Shown: one piece after another, positions 55,068 through 64,000 of the stretch
How the letters are laid out: every line of letters starts with the position of its first letter
How positions within the stretch are numbered: position 1 is the first letter of the stretch
Origin: Pseudomonas delhiensis
GTDB lineage: Bacteria; Pseudomonadota; Gammaproteobacteria; Pseudomonadales; Pseudomonadaceae
Length of the DNA: 64,000 nucleotides
Assembly: GCF_900187975.1 (NCBI RefSeq)
Contig: NZ_FZPC01000030.1
Span: forward strand, 1-64,000
Direction of reading: 5' to 3'
Position numbers and translations under genes: made by a program
The notes under the pieces: model-generated
Seen by the model: the letters and a program-made list of their open reading frames with translations, nothing else
Database searches by the model: none
What the model was told of the DNA's origin: nothing

Positions 55068-56981
55068 TCAGGCCTTTTCCACCAGCATGCGGCCGACCAT
55101 TTCCATGTGCAGGGCATGGCAGAACCAGCTGCAGTAGTACCAGTGCACCCCGGGCCGGTCGGCGACGAAGGTGATGGACGAGGTCTGCTGCGGGCTGATC
55201 TCCATGCTCACGCCGTGGTTGACCATGACGAAGCCGTGGCTCACGTCCTCGATCTCGTCGAGGTTGGTGATGGTCACCGTGACCTCGTCGCCCTGCTTCA
55301 CGGTGAACTCGGTGATGCCGTAGGTGGGCGCCATGGAGGTCATGTACACGCGCACCTGCTTGCCGTCGCGGATGACCTTGTTGTCCTTGAGCAGGTCGAT
55401 GCCGTCCTTCTTCGCCCGGGCCACGGTCGGGGCGAAGAAGGGGTCGTCGCGCGACCAGATCTTGCGCGGCTTGATCTGGTCGCGGCGGGCCATGATGCAG
55501 TCGTGGGGCTCGGCGAAGGTGGGGCCGTCGTGGACCAGTTTCATCTCGTCGCCGGAGATGTCGATCAACTGGTCGTTCTCCGGGTGCAGCGGGCCGGTGA
55601 GCAGGAAGCGGTCCTTGGAGAACTTGCTCAGCACCACCACCCACTTGCCGTCGGCCTCGCGGGTCTCGCAGAGGGAGGCGTGGTTGTGCCCCGGCTGGTA
55701 GTGCACGTCGAGCTTCTGGCGGATGTAGTCGACCTTCTCGCCCTTGTAGGCGCGCACTGCGTCCTCCAGGTTCCACTTCACCAGCTGGCTGTCGATGAAC
55801 AGCGTGGTGTAGGCGTTGCCGCGGCCGTCGAAGGTGGTGTGCAGCGGGCCCAGGCCCAGTTCCGGTTCGGCGACTACGGCCTCGCGCGGGTCCTTGAGCT
55901 TGCCGGCGAAGAGGTCCGGCAGCTTGTCGATGGCGATCATGCTGCAGGTCGGCGACAGCTTGCCGTTGGCGATGAAGTACTTGCCGTCCGGCGAGGTGTT
56001 CAGGCCGTGGGGGTTCTTCGGCACCGGGATGTAGCGGGTCACCGCGCTGTCCTTGCCGTCCTTGCGGCGGCCGTCGACCACCGGGACCTTGGAGTCGCCC
56101 AGGGTGACGAAGCGCTTGGCCTTGATCTCGGCCTCGATGCGCGGGATATCGAACACCACCACCCAGTCGCGCTCGTTGCGCATCATGCCGGCCAGGTCCA
56201 CCGCCTTCTCCGAGTTGTAGCAGGTGGAGGCGGCGAAGCGGCCGGTGTAGTCCATGTCGGTGTTGTCCAGGTTGCCGTCGACGATCACCTGCCAGGCCAC
56301 CTCCATGGTCTCGGCGTCGATGGCGTTGTACATGGTGAAGGCGTTGTCCGCGCCGGGGTCGAAGCTGGAGCCGTCGTTGGGGTGGGGAATGATGAATTCG
56401 GCGTTGCAGAACACGTACTTGGTGTGCGGCACCTTCTGCAGGCGCAGGCCGTGGATGGCCTGGACGTTGGGGACGGTGACGATCTTGTCGCACTTCATGA
56501 TGTCCAGGCGGATGCGCGCGACGCGGCTGTTGGCCTTGTCGTTGATGAACAGGTACTTGCCGTCGTACTTGCCGTCGGTCATCGAGATGTGCGGGTGGTG
56601 GCAGTCGCCGTTGTGGAAGCGCGCGCTGTCGCCGAGGATGTGCTTGCTCTCGTTGGTCAGGCCCCAGCCGGTGGCCGAGTCGACGTTGAACACCGGGATG
56701 CGCATCAGCTCGCGCATCGAGGGGATGCCCAGCACCCGCACCTCGCCGGAGTGGCCGCCGCTCCAGAAGCCGTAGTACTCGTCCAGCTCGCCGGGGCCGA
56801 CGTGGGCCTTGGCCTGCGCCGCCTTGACCGTCTCGGCCCAGGCCTCGCGCGGGATCACCGCGCCGCCCAGGGCGCTGGCGCCGACCAGCGCCGCGGCGCC
56901 GGTGACCGCCGAGGCGCCGAGGAAGTCACGGCGGCTGAAGCCGCTGGCGTCTTCGGGTTGCGGGTGTTTCTTCTCGTTCAT
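55068..56981 (-). CDS. nosZ: Nitrous-oxide reductase NosZ (clade I)
   Basis: The 637-residue multicopper enzyme reduces N2O to N2 in the periplasm. It has a twin-arginine signal [11 protein letters not shown] (about residues 19-29), a seven-bladed propeller holding the CuZ histidines (for example [10 protein letters not shown] near 130), and a C-terminal cupredoxin with the CuA motif [12 protein letters not shown] (about 614-625). Tat export and a full-length sequence place it in clade I. It follows nosR by 26 bases in the same operon. Confidence 0.96.
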   Translation of the reverse strand: MNEKKHPQPEDASGFSRRDFLGASAVTGAAALVGASALGGAVIPREAWAETVKAAQAKAHVGPGELDEYYGFWSGGHSGEVRVLGIPSMRELMRIPVFNVDSATGWGLTNESKHILGDSARFHNGDCHHPHISMTDGKYDGKYLFINDKANSRVARIRLDIMKCDKIVTVPNVQAIHGLRLQKVPHTKYVFCNAEFIIPHPNDGSSFDPGADNAFTMYNAIDAETMEVAWQVIVDGNLDNTDMDYTGRFAASTCYNSEKAVDLAGMMRNERDWVVVFDIPRIEAEIKAKRFVTLGDSKVPVVDGRRKDGKDSAVTRYIPVPKNPHGLNTSPDGKYFIANGKLSPTCSMIAIDKLPDLFAGKLKDPREAVVAEPELGLGPLHTTFDGRGNAYTTLFIDSQLVKWNLEDAVRAYKGEKVDYIRQKLDVHYQPGHNHASLCETREADGKWVVVLSKFSKDRFLLTGPLHPENDQLIDISGDEMKLVHDGPTFAEPHDCIMARRDQIKPRKIWSRDDPFFAPTVARAKKDGIDLLKDNKVIRDGKQVRVYMTSMAPTYGITEFTVKQGDEVTVTITNLDEIEDVSHGFVMVNHGVSMEISPQQTSSITFVADRPGVHWYYCSWFCHALHMEMVGRMLVEKA

Positions 56982-57004
56982 GTCCGATCCTCCCAAGTTG
57001 GTAT

Positions 57005-59191
57005 TCAGAGTTGGCGCACGGCGATCCGCTCGCCGTCGTCCGCCGGTGCCTGCCTGTTACGTTTCTTGCGCTTGTTCACCAGCGGCGGGCACTTGTTTTC
57101 GTCGTGGTAGGTGAGCTGGCAGTCGAGGCAGTAGTGGCACTCGTTGGCGTTGATCCGGCCGTCCGGGTGGATGGCCTGGATCTCGCATTCGCGGGCGCAC
57201 AGCTGGCAGGGCTGGCCGCATTCCTTGCGCCGCTTGAGCCAGTCGAACAGGCGCGCCTTGCCGGGGATGGCCAGGGCCGCGCCGAGCGGGCAGAGGTAGC
57301 GGCAATAGACCTTGCGGGTGAACAGGTTGACCAGCAGCAGGCCGGCGGCGTAGGCGACGAAGCCCCACTGGCGGGCGAAGCCCAGGGTGATGGCGGTCTT
57401 GAACGGCTCCACCTCGGCGGCGCGCTCGGCGGTGGCGAGCGATTCGAGGGAGAGGCCGAACAGCGCCAGCAGGATGATGTACTTGACCGCCCAGAGCCGC
57501 TCGTGGACCGCGAAGGGCAGCTCGAACTGCGGCACCCGCAGCTTGCGCGCGGCCTCGTTGAGCAGCTCCTGCAGGGCGCCGAACGGGCACAGCCAGCCGC
57601 AGAACACGCCGCGCCCCCAGAGCAGCACGCTGGCGGCGGTGAAGGTCCAGAGGATGAACAGGATGGGGTCGCTGAGGAACAGCTCCCAGCGGAAGCCTTC
57701 GAACAGCGCGTGGACGAAGGTGAGCACGTTGACCACCGACAGCTGGCCCAGGCAATACCAGCCGATGAACACCAGGGTGAACGCCAGGTAGCCGCGGCGC
57801 ACCCAGTGCAGCAGGTGCGGCCGGCGGGTGAGGGCGTCCTGCAGGAAGAGGATGGTGGCGAGCAGCGCCAGGGCGCCGAGCAGCACGCCGATCTGGAAGC
57901 TCTTCTGGTACCAGATGCGCAGCCACAGCGGGCGCTTGGCCTCTTCCAGGGCTGCCAGTTCCTCGGCCGTCGGCTGCGGCCGCAGCAGGTAGGCCTCGGG
58001 TGTCTGGTAGGGCAGGGCGAAGCTGGTGAACAGGCTGGCCACCGGGCCGGTCTGGCGGCGTACCAGCAGCTCCAGGTTCCACGGCGTGCCGGGGTCGAAG
58101 CGGTGCTGGGCGCGGACGATGAAGATGGCCATCTCGGCGAAGGCCGGCATGCCCTCGGCGTAGACGTCGGACAGGCGCTGGTAGTCGAGGTCGCGGAAGC
58201 TGAGGATGTCGCCGAACTGGCGCAGCTGCACCCGGTCGAAGATGCCGCCGCGCACGTAGCCCGAGCCCTTGAACGAATACTGGCCGTTGCCCAGCACGGC
58301 GATGGCGTATTCGCCGGGCTTCAGCGCGTCCATCAGCTCCTGGTACTGGCGCTCGCCGAGCAGGTTGCGGCCGATGCCCGGCGGGTTGAGCAGGGCGGTG
58401 TAGAGGTCGATGAAGTCGTCCGCCCGGTGCGCCGCATCGGCCGCGCCGACGTTGGCGGCCTCGGTGCCCTTGAAGGCGTCGTCGATCTGCCCGCGGTTCA
58501 GCTGCAGGCGGCGGATCGCGCCGCTGCCGGTCAGCTCGGTCCAGGTCGCCGGCTGGAAGGCATCCAGGCGCACCTGCGCGGGCTTGGGCCGCACGCTGCC
58601 GCCGTCCTCGATCAGCCCCAGGGACACCGCCACGGTGTGGGCGGCGCGCATGACGATCTCGTTGACCACCATGACCGTGACGGTGGCGCCGGCGACGGCA
58701 TCGATGGTGGTCGTCTGGGCATCGCTGGAGCGCCCCACCACAACGCGCTGGTCGGCCCGCACGCCAGCGTAGCCGGCGGTGAAGGCATGCAGTTTCTCGA
58801 CGGGGATGCCGATCAGCAGGATCGGCTCGTGGTGTTCGAGCACATAGGCGTCGCGGATCACCGCATGGGGATCGAGGATCACCTGCAGGTTGATCGGCTT
58901 GCCGGAATAGGCCGGCATCTGCGTGACGCGGATGCTCTGGAAGGCGTAGCCGAGCAGCTCGTCGCCCTTGAACAGGCGGCGCACGCCGAATTCGCCTTCG
59001 GCCTCGCCGATGCGCTCGACGCCGGGGAATACCTGGGTAATGCGCGTGCGCTCCAGGTCGCTGAGTTCGGCGCCCTGGGCGGCCAGGCCGACCAGTAGCA
59101 GCAGCCAGCCCAGCAACAGGCGCAGGCCGCCGACGCAGTACCGGACGGTGTCGGGCCCCGTGTTCCAGTGGGCGTCCTGCGCGGCGGCCAT
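57005..59191 (-). CDS. nosR: NosR, membrane flavo-iron-sulfur regulator of N2O reduction
   Basis: The 728-residue protein has an N-terminal signal/anchor and a periplasmic FMN-binding domain with the flavinylation-type motif DAVAGATVT (about residue 167). Several membrane helices (about 420-640) and two cytoplasmic cysteine motifs, CGWLCPFGA and CRYLCPLGA, follow. Two C-terminal 4Fe-4S clusters are [13 protein letters not shown] and CHYCLDCQ. NosR supports nosZ expression and electron supply. It begins 25 bases after a c551-type cytochrome gene, so its transcription probably starts at the ANR/DNR box at 59631. Confidence 0.94.
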   Translation of the reverse strand: MAAAQDAHWNTGPDTVRYCVGGLRLLLGWLLLLVGLAAQGAELSDLERTRITQVFPGVERIGEAEGEFGVRRLFKGDELLGYAFQSIRVTQMPAYSGKPINLQVILDPHAVIRDAYVLEHHEPILLIGIPVEKLHAFTAGYAGVRADQRVVVGRSSDAQTTTIDAVAGATVTVMVVNEIVMRAAHTVAVSLGLIEDGGSVRPKPAQVRLDAFQPATWTELTGSGAIRRLQLNRGQIDDAFKGTEAANVGAADAAHRADDFIDLYTALLNPPGIGRNLLGERQYQELMDALKPGEYAIAVLGNGQYSFKGSGYVRGGIFDRVQLRQFGDILSFRDLDYQRLSDVYAEGMPAFAEMAIFIVRAQHRFDPGTPWNLELLVRRQTGPVASLFTSFALPYQTPEAYLLRPQPTAEELAALEEAKRPLWLRIWYQKSFQIGVLLGALALLATILFLQDALTRRPHLLHWVRRGYLAFTLVFIGWYCLGQLSVVNVLTFVHALFEGFRWELFLSDPILFILWTFTAASVLLWGRGVFCGWLCPFGALQELLNEAARKLRVPQFELPFAVHERLWAVKYIILLALFGLSLESLATAERAAEVEPFKTAITLGFARQWGFVAYAAGLLLVNLFTRKVYCRYLCPLGAALAIPGKARLFDWLKRRKECGQPCQLCARECEIQAIHPDGRINANECHYCLDCQLTYHDENKCPPLVNKRKKRNRQAPADDGERIAVRQL

Positions 59192-59216
59192 CGGATTTGC
59201 TCTCCTCAGCAGTGGA

Positions 59217-59528
59217 TCATTTGAGCGTGACTATCCACTCGGCAAGGGTCTTGGCCTCCTCTTCGCTGACCGGGTTGGGCGGCATCGGCATCGCGCCCCA
59301 GACGCCCTGGCTGCCCTTGCGGATGCTGTGCATCACGTGGGCCACGCCGTCGGACTGGTCGCCGTACTTCTTCGCCACGTCATGGAAGGCCGGACCCACC
59401 AGTTTCTTGTCCAGCGTGTGGCAGGCCACGCAGGCCTTGGCCTTGAACAGGTCCTCGGCGCTGCTGGCGAAGGCTGGCGCCTGTGCCAGCAACCCGGCGG
59501 CCAGCAGTGCGGCCATTGCTTTGTTCAT
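59217..59528 (-). CDS. Cytochrome c551-type periplasmic electron carrier
   Basis: The 103-residue protein has a signal peptide (MAALLAAGLLAQAPAFA), the haem site C33-V-A-C-H37 and a methionine ligand in WGAMPMPPNPVSEEEA. It closely resembles NirM, the electron donor to cytochrome cd1 nitrite reductase and to NorCB/NosZ. Here it precedes nosR rather than following nirS. Its promoter has a perfect ANR/DNR box at -41.5. It may be a nirM copy dedicated to N2O reduction. Confidence 0.88.
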   Translation of the reverse strand: MNKAMAALLAAGLLAQAPAFASSAEDLFKAKACVACHTLDKKLVGPAFHDVAKKYGDQSDGVAHVMHSIRKGSQGVWGAMPMPPNPVSEEEAKTLAEWIVTLK

Positions 59529-59601
59529 GGTTCTCTTTCCTCGCAGGCTTGGCGCCGCAGCGCCGGATCCAGGTGCCGGCGTCCCCCCGGCGATGGCTGC
59601 G

Positions 59602-59644
59602 ATTCTAGGAGGGGCCCATGGCGCAAACGCTTGATGGGAATCAA
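59602..59644 (-). promoter_or_regulatory. ANR/DNR-activated promoter of the cytochrome-nosR operon
   Basis: TTGATGGGAATCAA (59631-59644) is a perfect FNR-class box. On the minus strand TAGAAT (59607-59602) is the -10, which puts the start near 59596 and the box centre at -41.5, the class II position. On the plus strand TAGCGT (59686) would place the same box near -61 for nirQ, a class I position, so one box may serve both directions. Confidence 0.85.
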
Positions 59645-59726
59645 GAACTGCCGGCGCGGCGCTTGAGGCGGATCGTCGCGCTGGCTAGCGTGCCAAGCCG
59701 TGGAACCCGATGGAGAACCCCCGCTC

Positions 59727-60521
59727 ATGAACGCACCCGCCCAGGAACTTCCGCTCTTCTACCAGCCCAGCGGCAACGAGGTGACGCTGTTCGGCGAAGC
59801 CGCGGCGCAAGGCATGCCGGTGCTGATCAAGGGGCCGACCGGCTGCGGCAAGACGCGCTTCGTCCAGCACATGGCCCAGCGCCTGGGCCGGCCGCTGTAC
59901 ACCGTGGCCTGCCACGACGACCTGTCGGCGGCGGACCTGGTCGGCCGCCACCTGATCGGCAGCGACGGCACCTGGTGGCAGGACGGCCCGCTGACCCGCG
60001 CGGTGCGCGAGGGCGGCATCTGCTACCTCGACGAGGTGGTCGAGGCGCGCCAGGACACGGTGGTGGTGCTGCACCCGCTGGCCGACGACCGCCGCGAGCT
60101 GTTCATCGAGCGCACCGGCGAATCGCTGGTGGCGCCGCCCGGCTTCATGCTGGTGGTGTCCTACAACCCCGGCTACCAGAACCTGCTCAAGGGCATGAAG
60201 CCCAGCACCCGCCAGCGCTTCGTGGCGCTGCGCTTCGATTACCCGGCGGCGGAGGTGGAGGCGGGCATCATCGCCCGCGAGGCCAACGTCGATATGGAGC
60301 TGGCCCAGCGCCTGGCGCAGCTGGGCGTGGCCCTGCGCCGCCTGGGGCGGCAGGAGCTGGAGGAAGTCTGCTCGACGCGCCTGCTGGTGCTCACCGCGCG
60401 GCTGATCCACGCCGGGCTGGCGCCGCGCGAGGCCTGCCGCGCCGGGCTGGCCGAGCCGCTGTCCGACGACGAGGGCACCGTCGCCGCGCTGATGGACCTG
60501 GTCGATGTCCACTTCGCCTGA
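59727..60521 (+). CDS. nirQ: NirQ, MoxR-type AAA+ ATPase
   Basis: The 264-residue protein has Walker A KGPTGCGKTR (35-44), WWQDGPLTRAVREGG and Walker B ICYLDEVVEAR, then the sensor region LVVSYNPGYQNLLKGMKPSTRQRF. NirQ/NorQ works with NorD as a chaperone-like complex that activates nitric oxide reductase. A GTG 27 bases earlier is in frame, but family proteins begin near this ATG. It overlaps nirO by 17 bases. Confidence 0.93.
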   Translation: MNAPAQELPLFYQPSGNEVTLFGEAAAQGMPVLIKGPTGCGKTRFVQHMAQRLGRPLYTVACHDDLSAADLVGRHLIGSDGTWWQDGPLTRAVREGGICYLDEVVEARQDTVVVLHPLADDRRELFIERTGESLVAPPGFMLVVSYNPGYQNLLKGMKPSTRQRFVALRFDYPAAEVEAGIIAREANVDMELAQRLAQLGVALRRLGRQELEEVCSTRLLVLTARLIHAGLAPREACRAGLAEPLSDDEGTVAALMDLVDVHFA

Positions 60522-61098
60522 GGCCCTGGCCGACACCCGGCGCCTGCCGGGCGACCTGGCGATGTGGCTGTTCATCCTCGCCGAGCTGAGCGTCTTCGCC
60601 ATCCTCATCCTGGTCTTCGCCGTGGCCCAGCGCCTGGATGCCGAGGGCTTCCGCGCCGGCCGCGCGGCGCTGGACCTGTCCCTGGGCCTGGCCCTGACGC
60701 TGAGCCTGCTGACCGCCGGCTTCCTCGCCGCCGCCGCGGTGGAGCTGGTGCGCCGTGGCTGCCAGCGCCGCGCCGGCCTGCTGCTGCTGGCGGCGCTGGC
60801 GCTGGGCCTGCTGCACGTCTGGCTGAAGGCCGGCGAATACCTGCACCTGGCGCAGCGCGGGCTGGACCTGGAGCACAGCACCTTCTTCACGCTGTTCTGG
60901 CTGGTCACCGGATTCCACTTCCTGCACGTCTGGCTGGGCCTGGTGATCCTCGGCTGGATGGCTCTGCGCTGCCTGCGCGGCGCCTATGCCCAGGGCGCCC
61001 TCGGCGGGCTGGAGTCCGGGGCGCTGTATTGGCACATGGTGGACCTGGTGTGGGTGATGCTGTTCCCGCTGGTCTACGTGCTGGCGCCGCTGCCATGA
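60505..61098 (+). CDS. nirO: NirO/NorE, cytochrome oxidase subunit III-like protein
   Basis: This 197-residue, five-helix protein of the haem-copper oxidase subunit III family has LPGDLAMWLFILAELSVFAILI at the start and STFFTLFWLVTGFHFLHVWLGL, then YWHMVDLVWVMLFPLVYVLAPLP at the end. NorE-like proteins aid nitric oxide reductase activity without being catalytic. Its start overlaps nirQ and its stop overlaps nirP, giving a coupled nirQOP unit. Confidence 0.9.
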   Translation: MSTSPEALADTRRLPGDLAMWLFILAELSVFAILILVFAVAQRLDAEGFRAGRAALDLSLGLALTLSLLTAGFLAAAAVELVRRGCQRRAGLLLLAALALGLLHVWLKAGEYLHLAQRGLDLEHSTFFTLFWLVTGFHFLHVWLGLVILGWMALRCLRGAYAQGALGGLESGALYWHMVDLVWVMLFPLVYVLAPLP

Positions 61099-61343
61099 GG
61101 TCGCTGGCCCTGGCCTGGGCGTTGCTGGTGCCACTGGCGCTGGCCGGCATCTGGCTCGGCAACCACGCAGCCAGCGCGCTGTTGCCGGTGGCGAGCATCC
61201 TGCTGCTGGCGCTGGGCAAGGCCTGGCTCATCGTGCTGCGCTTCATGGAGCTGGGCCACGGCCCGGCGCTGTGGCGCCGGCTGCTGCTCGGCTGGCCGCT
61301 GGCGCTCGCCGTGCTCCTTCTGGCCGTCCACGCAAGCTACTGA
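61095..61343 (+). CDS. nirP: NirP/NorF-like small membrane protein
   Basis: The 82-residue protein has three predicted helices: ALAWALLVPLALAGIWLG, SALLPVASILLLALGKAWLIVLRFMEL and LLLGWPLALAVLLLAVHA. It resembles cytochrome oxidase subunit IV and is the usual partner of nirO. It overlaps the nirO stop (ATGA). The norC promoter starts 43 bases downstream. Confidence 0.87.
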   Translation: MRSLALAWALLVPLALAGIWLGNHAASALLPVASILLLALGKAWLIVLRFMELGHGPALWRRLLLGWPLALAVLLLAVHASY

Positions 61344-61385
61344 TTTCCCTGAAAATAAATACCTGACAGGAAGCATTGGTCTTTC

Positions 61386-61428
61386 TTGATCGCCATCAAG
61401 CGGATCGGCCCGGGGGCCTTCCTAGAAT
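61386..61428 (+). promoter_or_regulatory. ANR/DNR-activated norC promoter
   Basis: TTGATCGCCATCAA (61386-61399) is a perfect FNR-class box and TAGAAT (61423-61428) is the -10. The start would be near 61434 with the box centre at -41.5, and norC begins at 61458. In Pseudomonas this box is bound by the NO-responsive regulator DNR. Confidence 0.9.
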
Positions 61429-61457
61429 GGCCGCAAATCGAGACCGAGGAGGACCCC

Positions 61458-63322
<1,865 letters not shown>

Positions 63323-63335
63323 GTTCCCTCCCCCG

Positions 63336-63368
63336 GGGCCCGTCTGCCTGGCAGCGGGCCCTTTTTTT
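63336..63368 (+). terminator. Intrinsic terminator between norB and norD
   Basis: GGGCCCG (63336-63342) pairs with CGGGCCC (63355-63361) and seven T residues follow. It begins 14 bases after the norB stop and ends 13 bases before the norD start, so norD is expressed by read-through or at reduced level. Confidence 0.85.
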
Positions 63369-63380
63369 CGCGAGGCCGCG

Positions 63381-64000
63381 ATGACCATTCACCTGGAACT
63401 GGAGGAAGGCTTCGGCCGCGCCTGGCACCGCTTCATCACCCGCCGCGCGAGCCCGACGTTCGAGGACGCGGCGGTGAGCCTGGACGAGGTCCGCCGCAGC
63501 CTGCTGCTGCTGTTCCGCGGCACCGGCGGCGAGGCCGGCGTCGGCGTGGAGGCGGCCAGCCCGCGCGAACTGCTGGTGCGCCGCAGCCTGTTGCAACAGG
63601 TGGCCGGCACCTGCCAGCAGCTGCCGGTGGCCTGGTTCGACGCCGACTCCCTGCGCCTGCCGCCCAGCCTGGCGGTCTACCCGGATGCGCAACTGAACCG
63701 CGAACTCTACCGCTGGCTGGCGCTGCTCGCGGCGCACAGCCAGCCGCTGCGGCACTGGGCCGGCGACAACCAGGCCTGGACCCTCGCCGTGCTGCAGCGC
63801 TACCCGCTGCTGCGCCCGCGCTACCAGCGGCTGGTGGAGGCGCTGTTGCCGCTGCGCCCGGACCCGGCCCAGCTGCCGCCGGCCGAGGCGGTGCTGGAGC
63901 GCGCGCTGCGCCAGGCCCTGCGCGAGCCGGGCAGCGTCCTCCGCCTGCCGCGCAGCGAACGCGCACCCTGGCCGTTGCCGTTGTGGCTGTATCCGCCGCA
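63381..64000 (+). CDS. norD: NorD, nitric oxide reductase activation protein (partial)
   Basis: The ATG at 63381 opens a frame that runs 206 codons to the window edge without a stop; NorD is usually about 600 residues, so roughly two thirds is missing, including the expected C-terminal von Willebrand A domain. The visible start is MTIHLELEEGFGRAWHRFIT, followed by FEDAAVSLDEVRRSL and a Leu/Arg/Pro-rich region. NorD partners NirQ (a MoxR ATPase) to activate NorCB. Position after norCB supports the assignment. Confidence 0.85.
   Translation, partial: MTIHLELEEGFGRAWHRFITRRASPTFEDAAVSLDEVRRSLLLLFRGTGGEAGVGVEAASPRELLVRRSLLQQVAGTCQQLPVAWFDADSLRLPPSLAVYPDAQLNRELYRWLALLAAHSQPLRHWAGDNQAWTLAVLQRYPLLRPRYQRLVEALLPLRPDPAQLPPAEAVLERALRQALREPGSVLRLPRSERAPWPLPLWLYPP

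Noticed and set aside
53722-56493. 923-codon frame covering nosD and part of nosZ
   Set aside because: The first half is a shifted reading of nosZ; nosD itself begins at the GTG at 54993 behind a ribosome site.
59529-59726. nirS expected opposite nirQ
   Set aside because: The gene divergent from nirQ is a 103-residue c551-type cytochrome followed by nosR; no cd1 nitrite reductase sequence is present in the window.

Overview
The window reads as about 64 kb of a Pseudomonas chromosome. The evidence is GC-rich coding sequence, clipped Pseudomonas-type operons, many short Pseudomonas REP-like palindromes (the GTAGGAGCG... and CTCTCCC... families) and gene orders that match, as far as I remember them, several blocks of the P. 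aeruginosa PAO1 map. Those blocks are aruRS/aruHI, PA5506-PA5512, PA5516-PA5529, uvrD, nosRZDFYL and nirQOP-norCBD. I could not run a species-level comparison. I saw no tRNA, rRNA, CRISPR array, insertion sequence or prophage.

Layout. (1) 0.1-5.8 kb: an exported alpha/beta hydrolase, then an amine-utilisation set (LuxR-type regulator, class III aminotransferase, orphan polyamine-binding protein) facing a BetI-like TetR regulator. (2) 5.9-21.2 kb: the arginine transaminase (ATA) region. It holds the response regulator aruR, a periplasmic binding protein, the hybrid kinase aruS, an amino acid permease preceded by a 20-residue arginine-rich leader ORF, enoyl-CoA hydratase, acyl-CoA dehydrogenase, ADP-forming acyl-CoA ligase, aruI, aruH, an aldehyde dehydrogenase and an NAD(P)H quinone reductase. 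Together these can take up arginine, transaminate it to 2-ketoarginine, decarboxylate that to 4-guanidinobutyraldehyde and oxidise it to 4-guanidinobutyrate. The CoA enzymes may carry the product further. (3) 21.3-23.3 kb: a LysR regulator, a small exported protein whose ribosome site lies in a hairpin, and two possible small RNAs.

(4) 23.3-28.4 kb: an RpiR-controlled operon of isochorismatase-type hydrolase, glutamine-synthetase-like ligase, N-formylglutamate-amidohydrolase-like enzyme and APC permease. It is an amine or amide catabolic unit of unknown substrate. (5) 28.6-36.6 kb: a sigma54-dependent two-component pair (probably mifRS), a hydrolase, a DUF3301 protein, pdxY, a KefB-type antiporter and a thioesterase. 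(6) 36.7-41.7 kb: SDR, gamma-glutamylpolyamine-synthetase-like enzyme and a class III aminotransferase. The aminotransferase faces a GntR regulator, with two perfect operators between them. (7) 41.7-51.4 kb: small lipoprotein, SMI1/KNR4 protein, Tim44-domain membrane protein, antiporter, uvrD, and an EAL protein with a degenerate GGDEF.

(8) 51.4-64 kb: denitrification. A cytochrome c551-type gene and nosRZDFYL run leftward from an ANR/DNR box at 59631. nirQ-nirO-nirP run rightward, and norC-norB follow from a second perfect ANR/DNR box at 61386. norD starts at 63381 and runs off the end of the window. These encode nitric oxide and nitrous oxide reduction with their maturation factors. nirS is not in the window.
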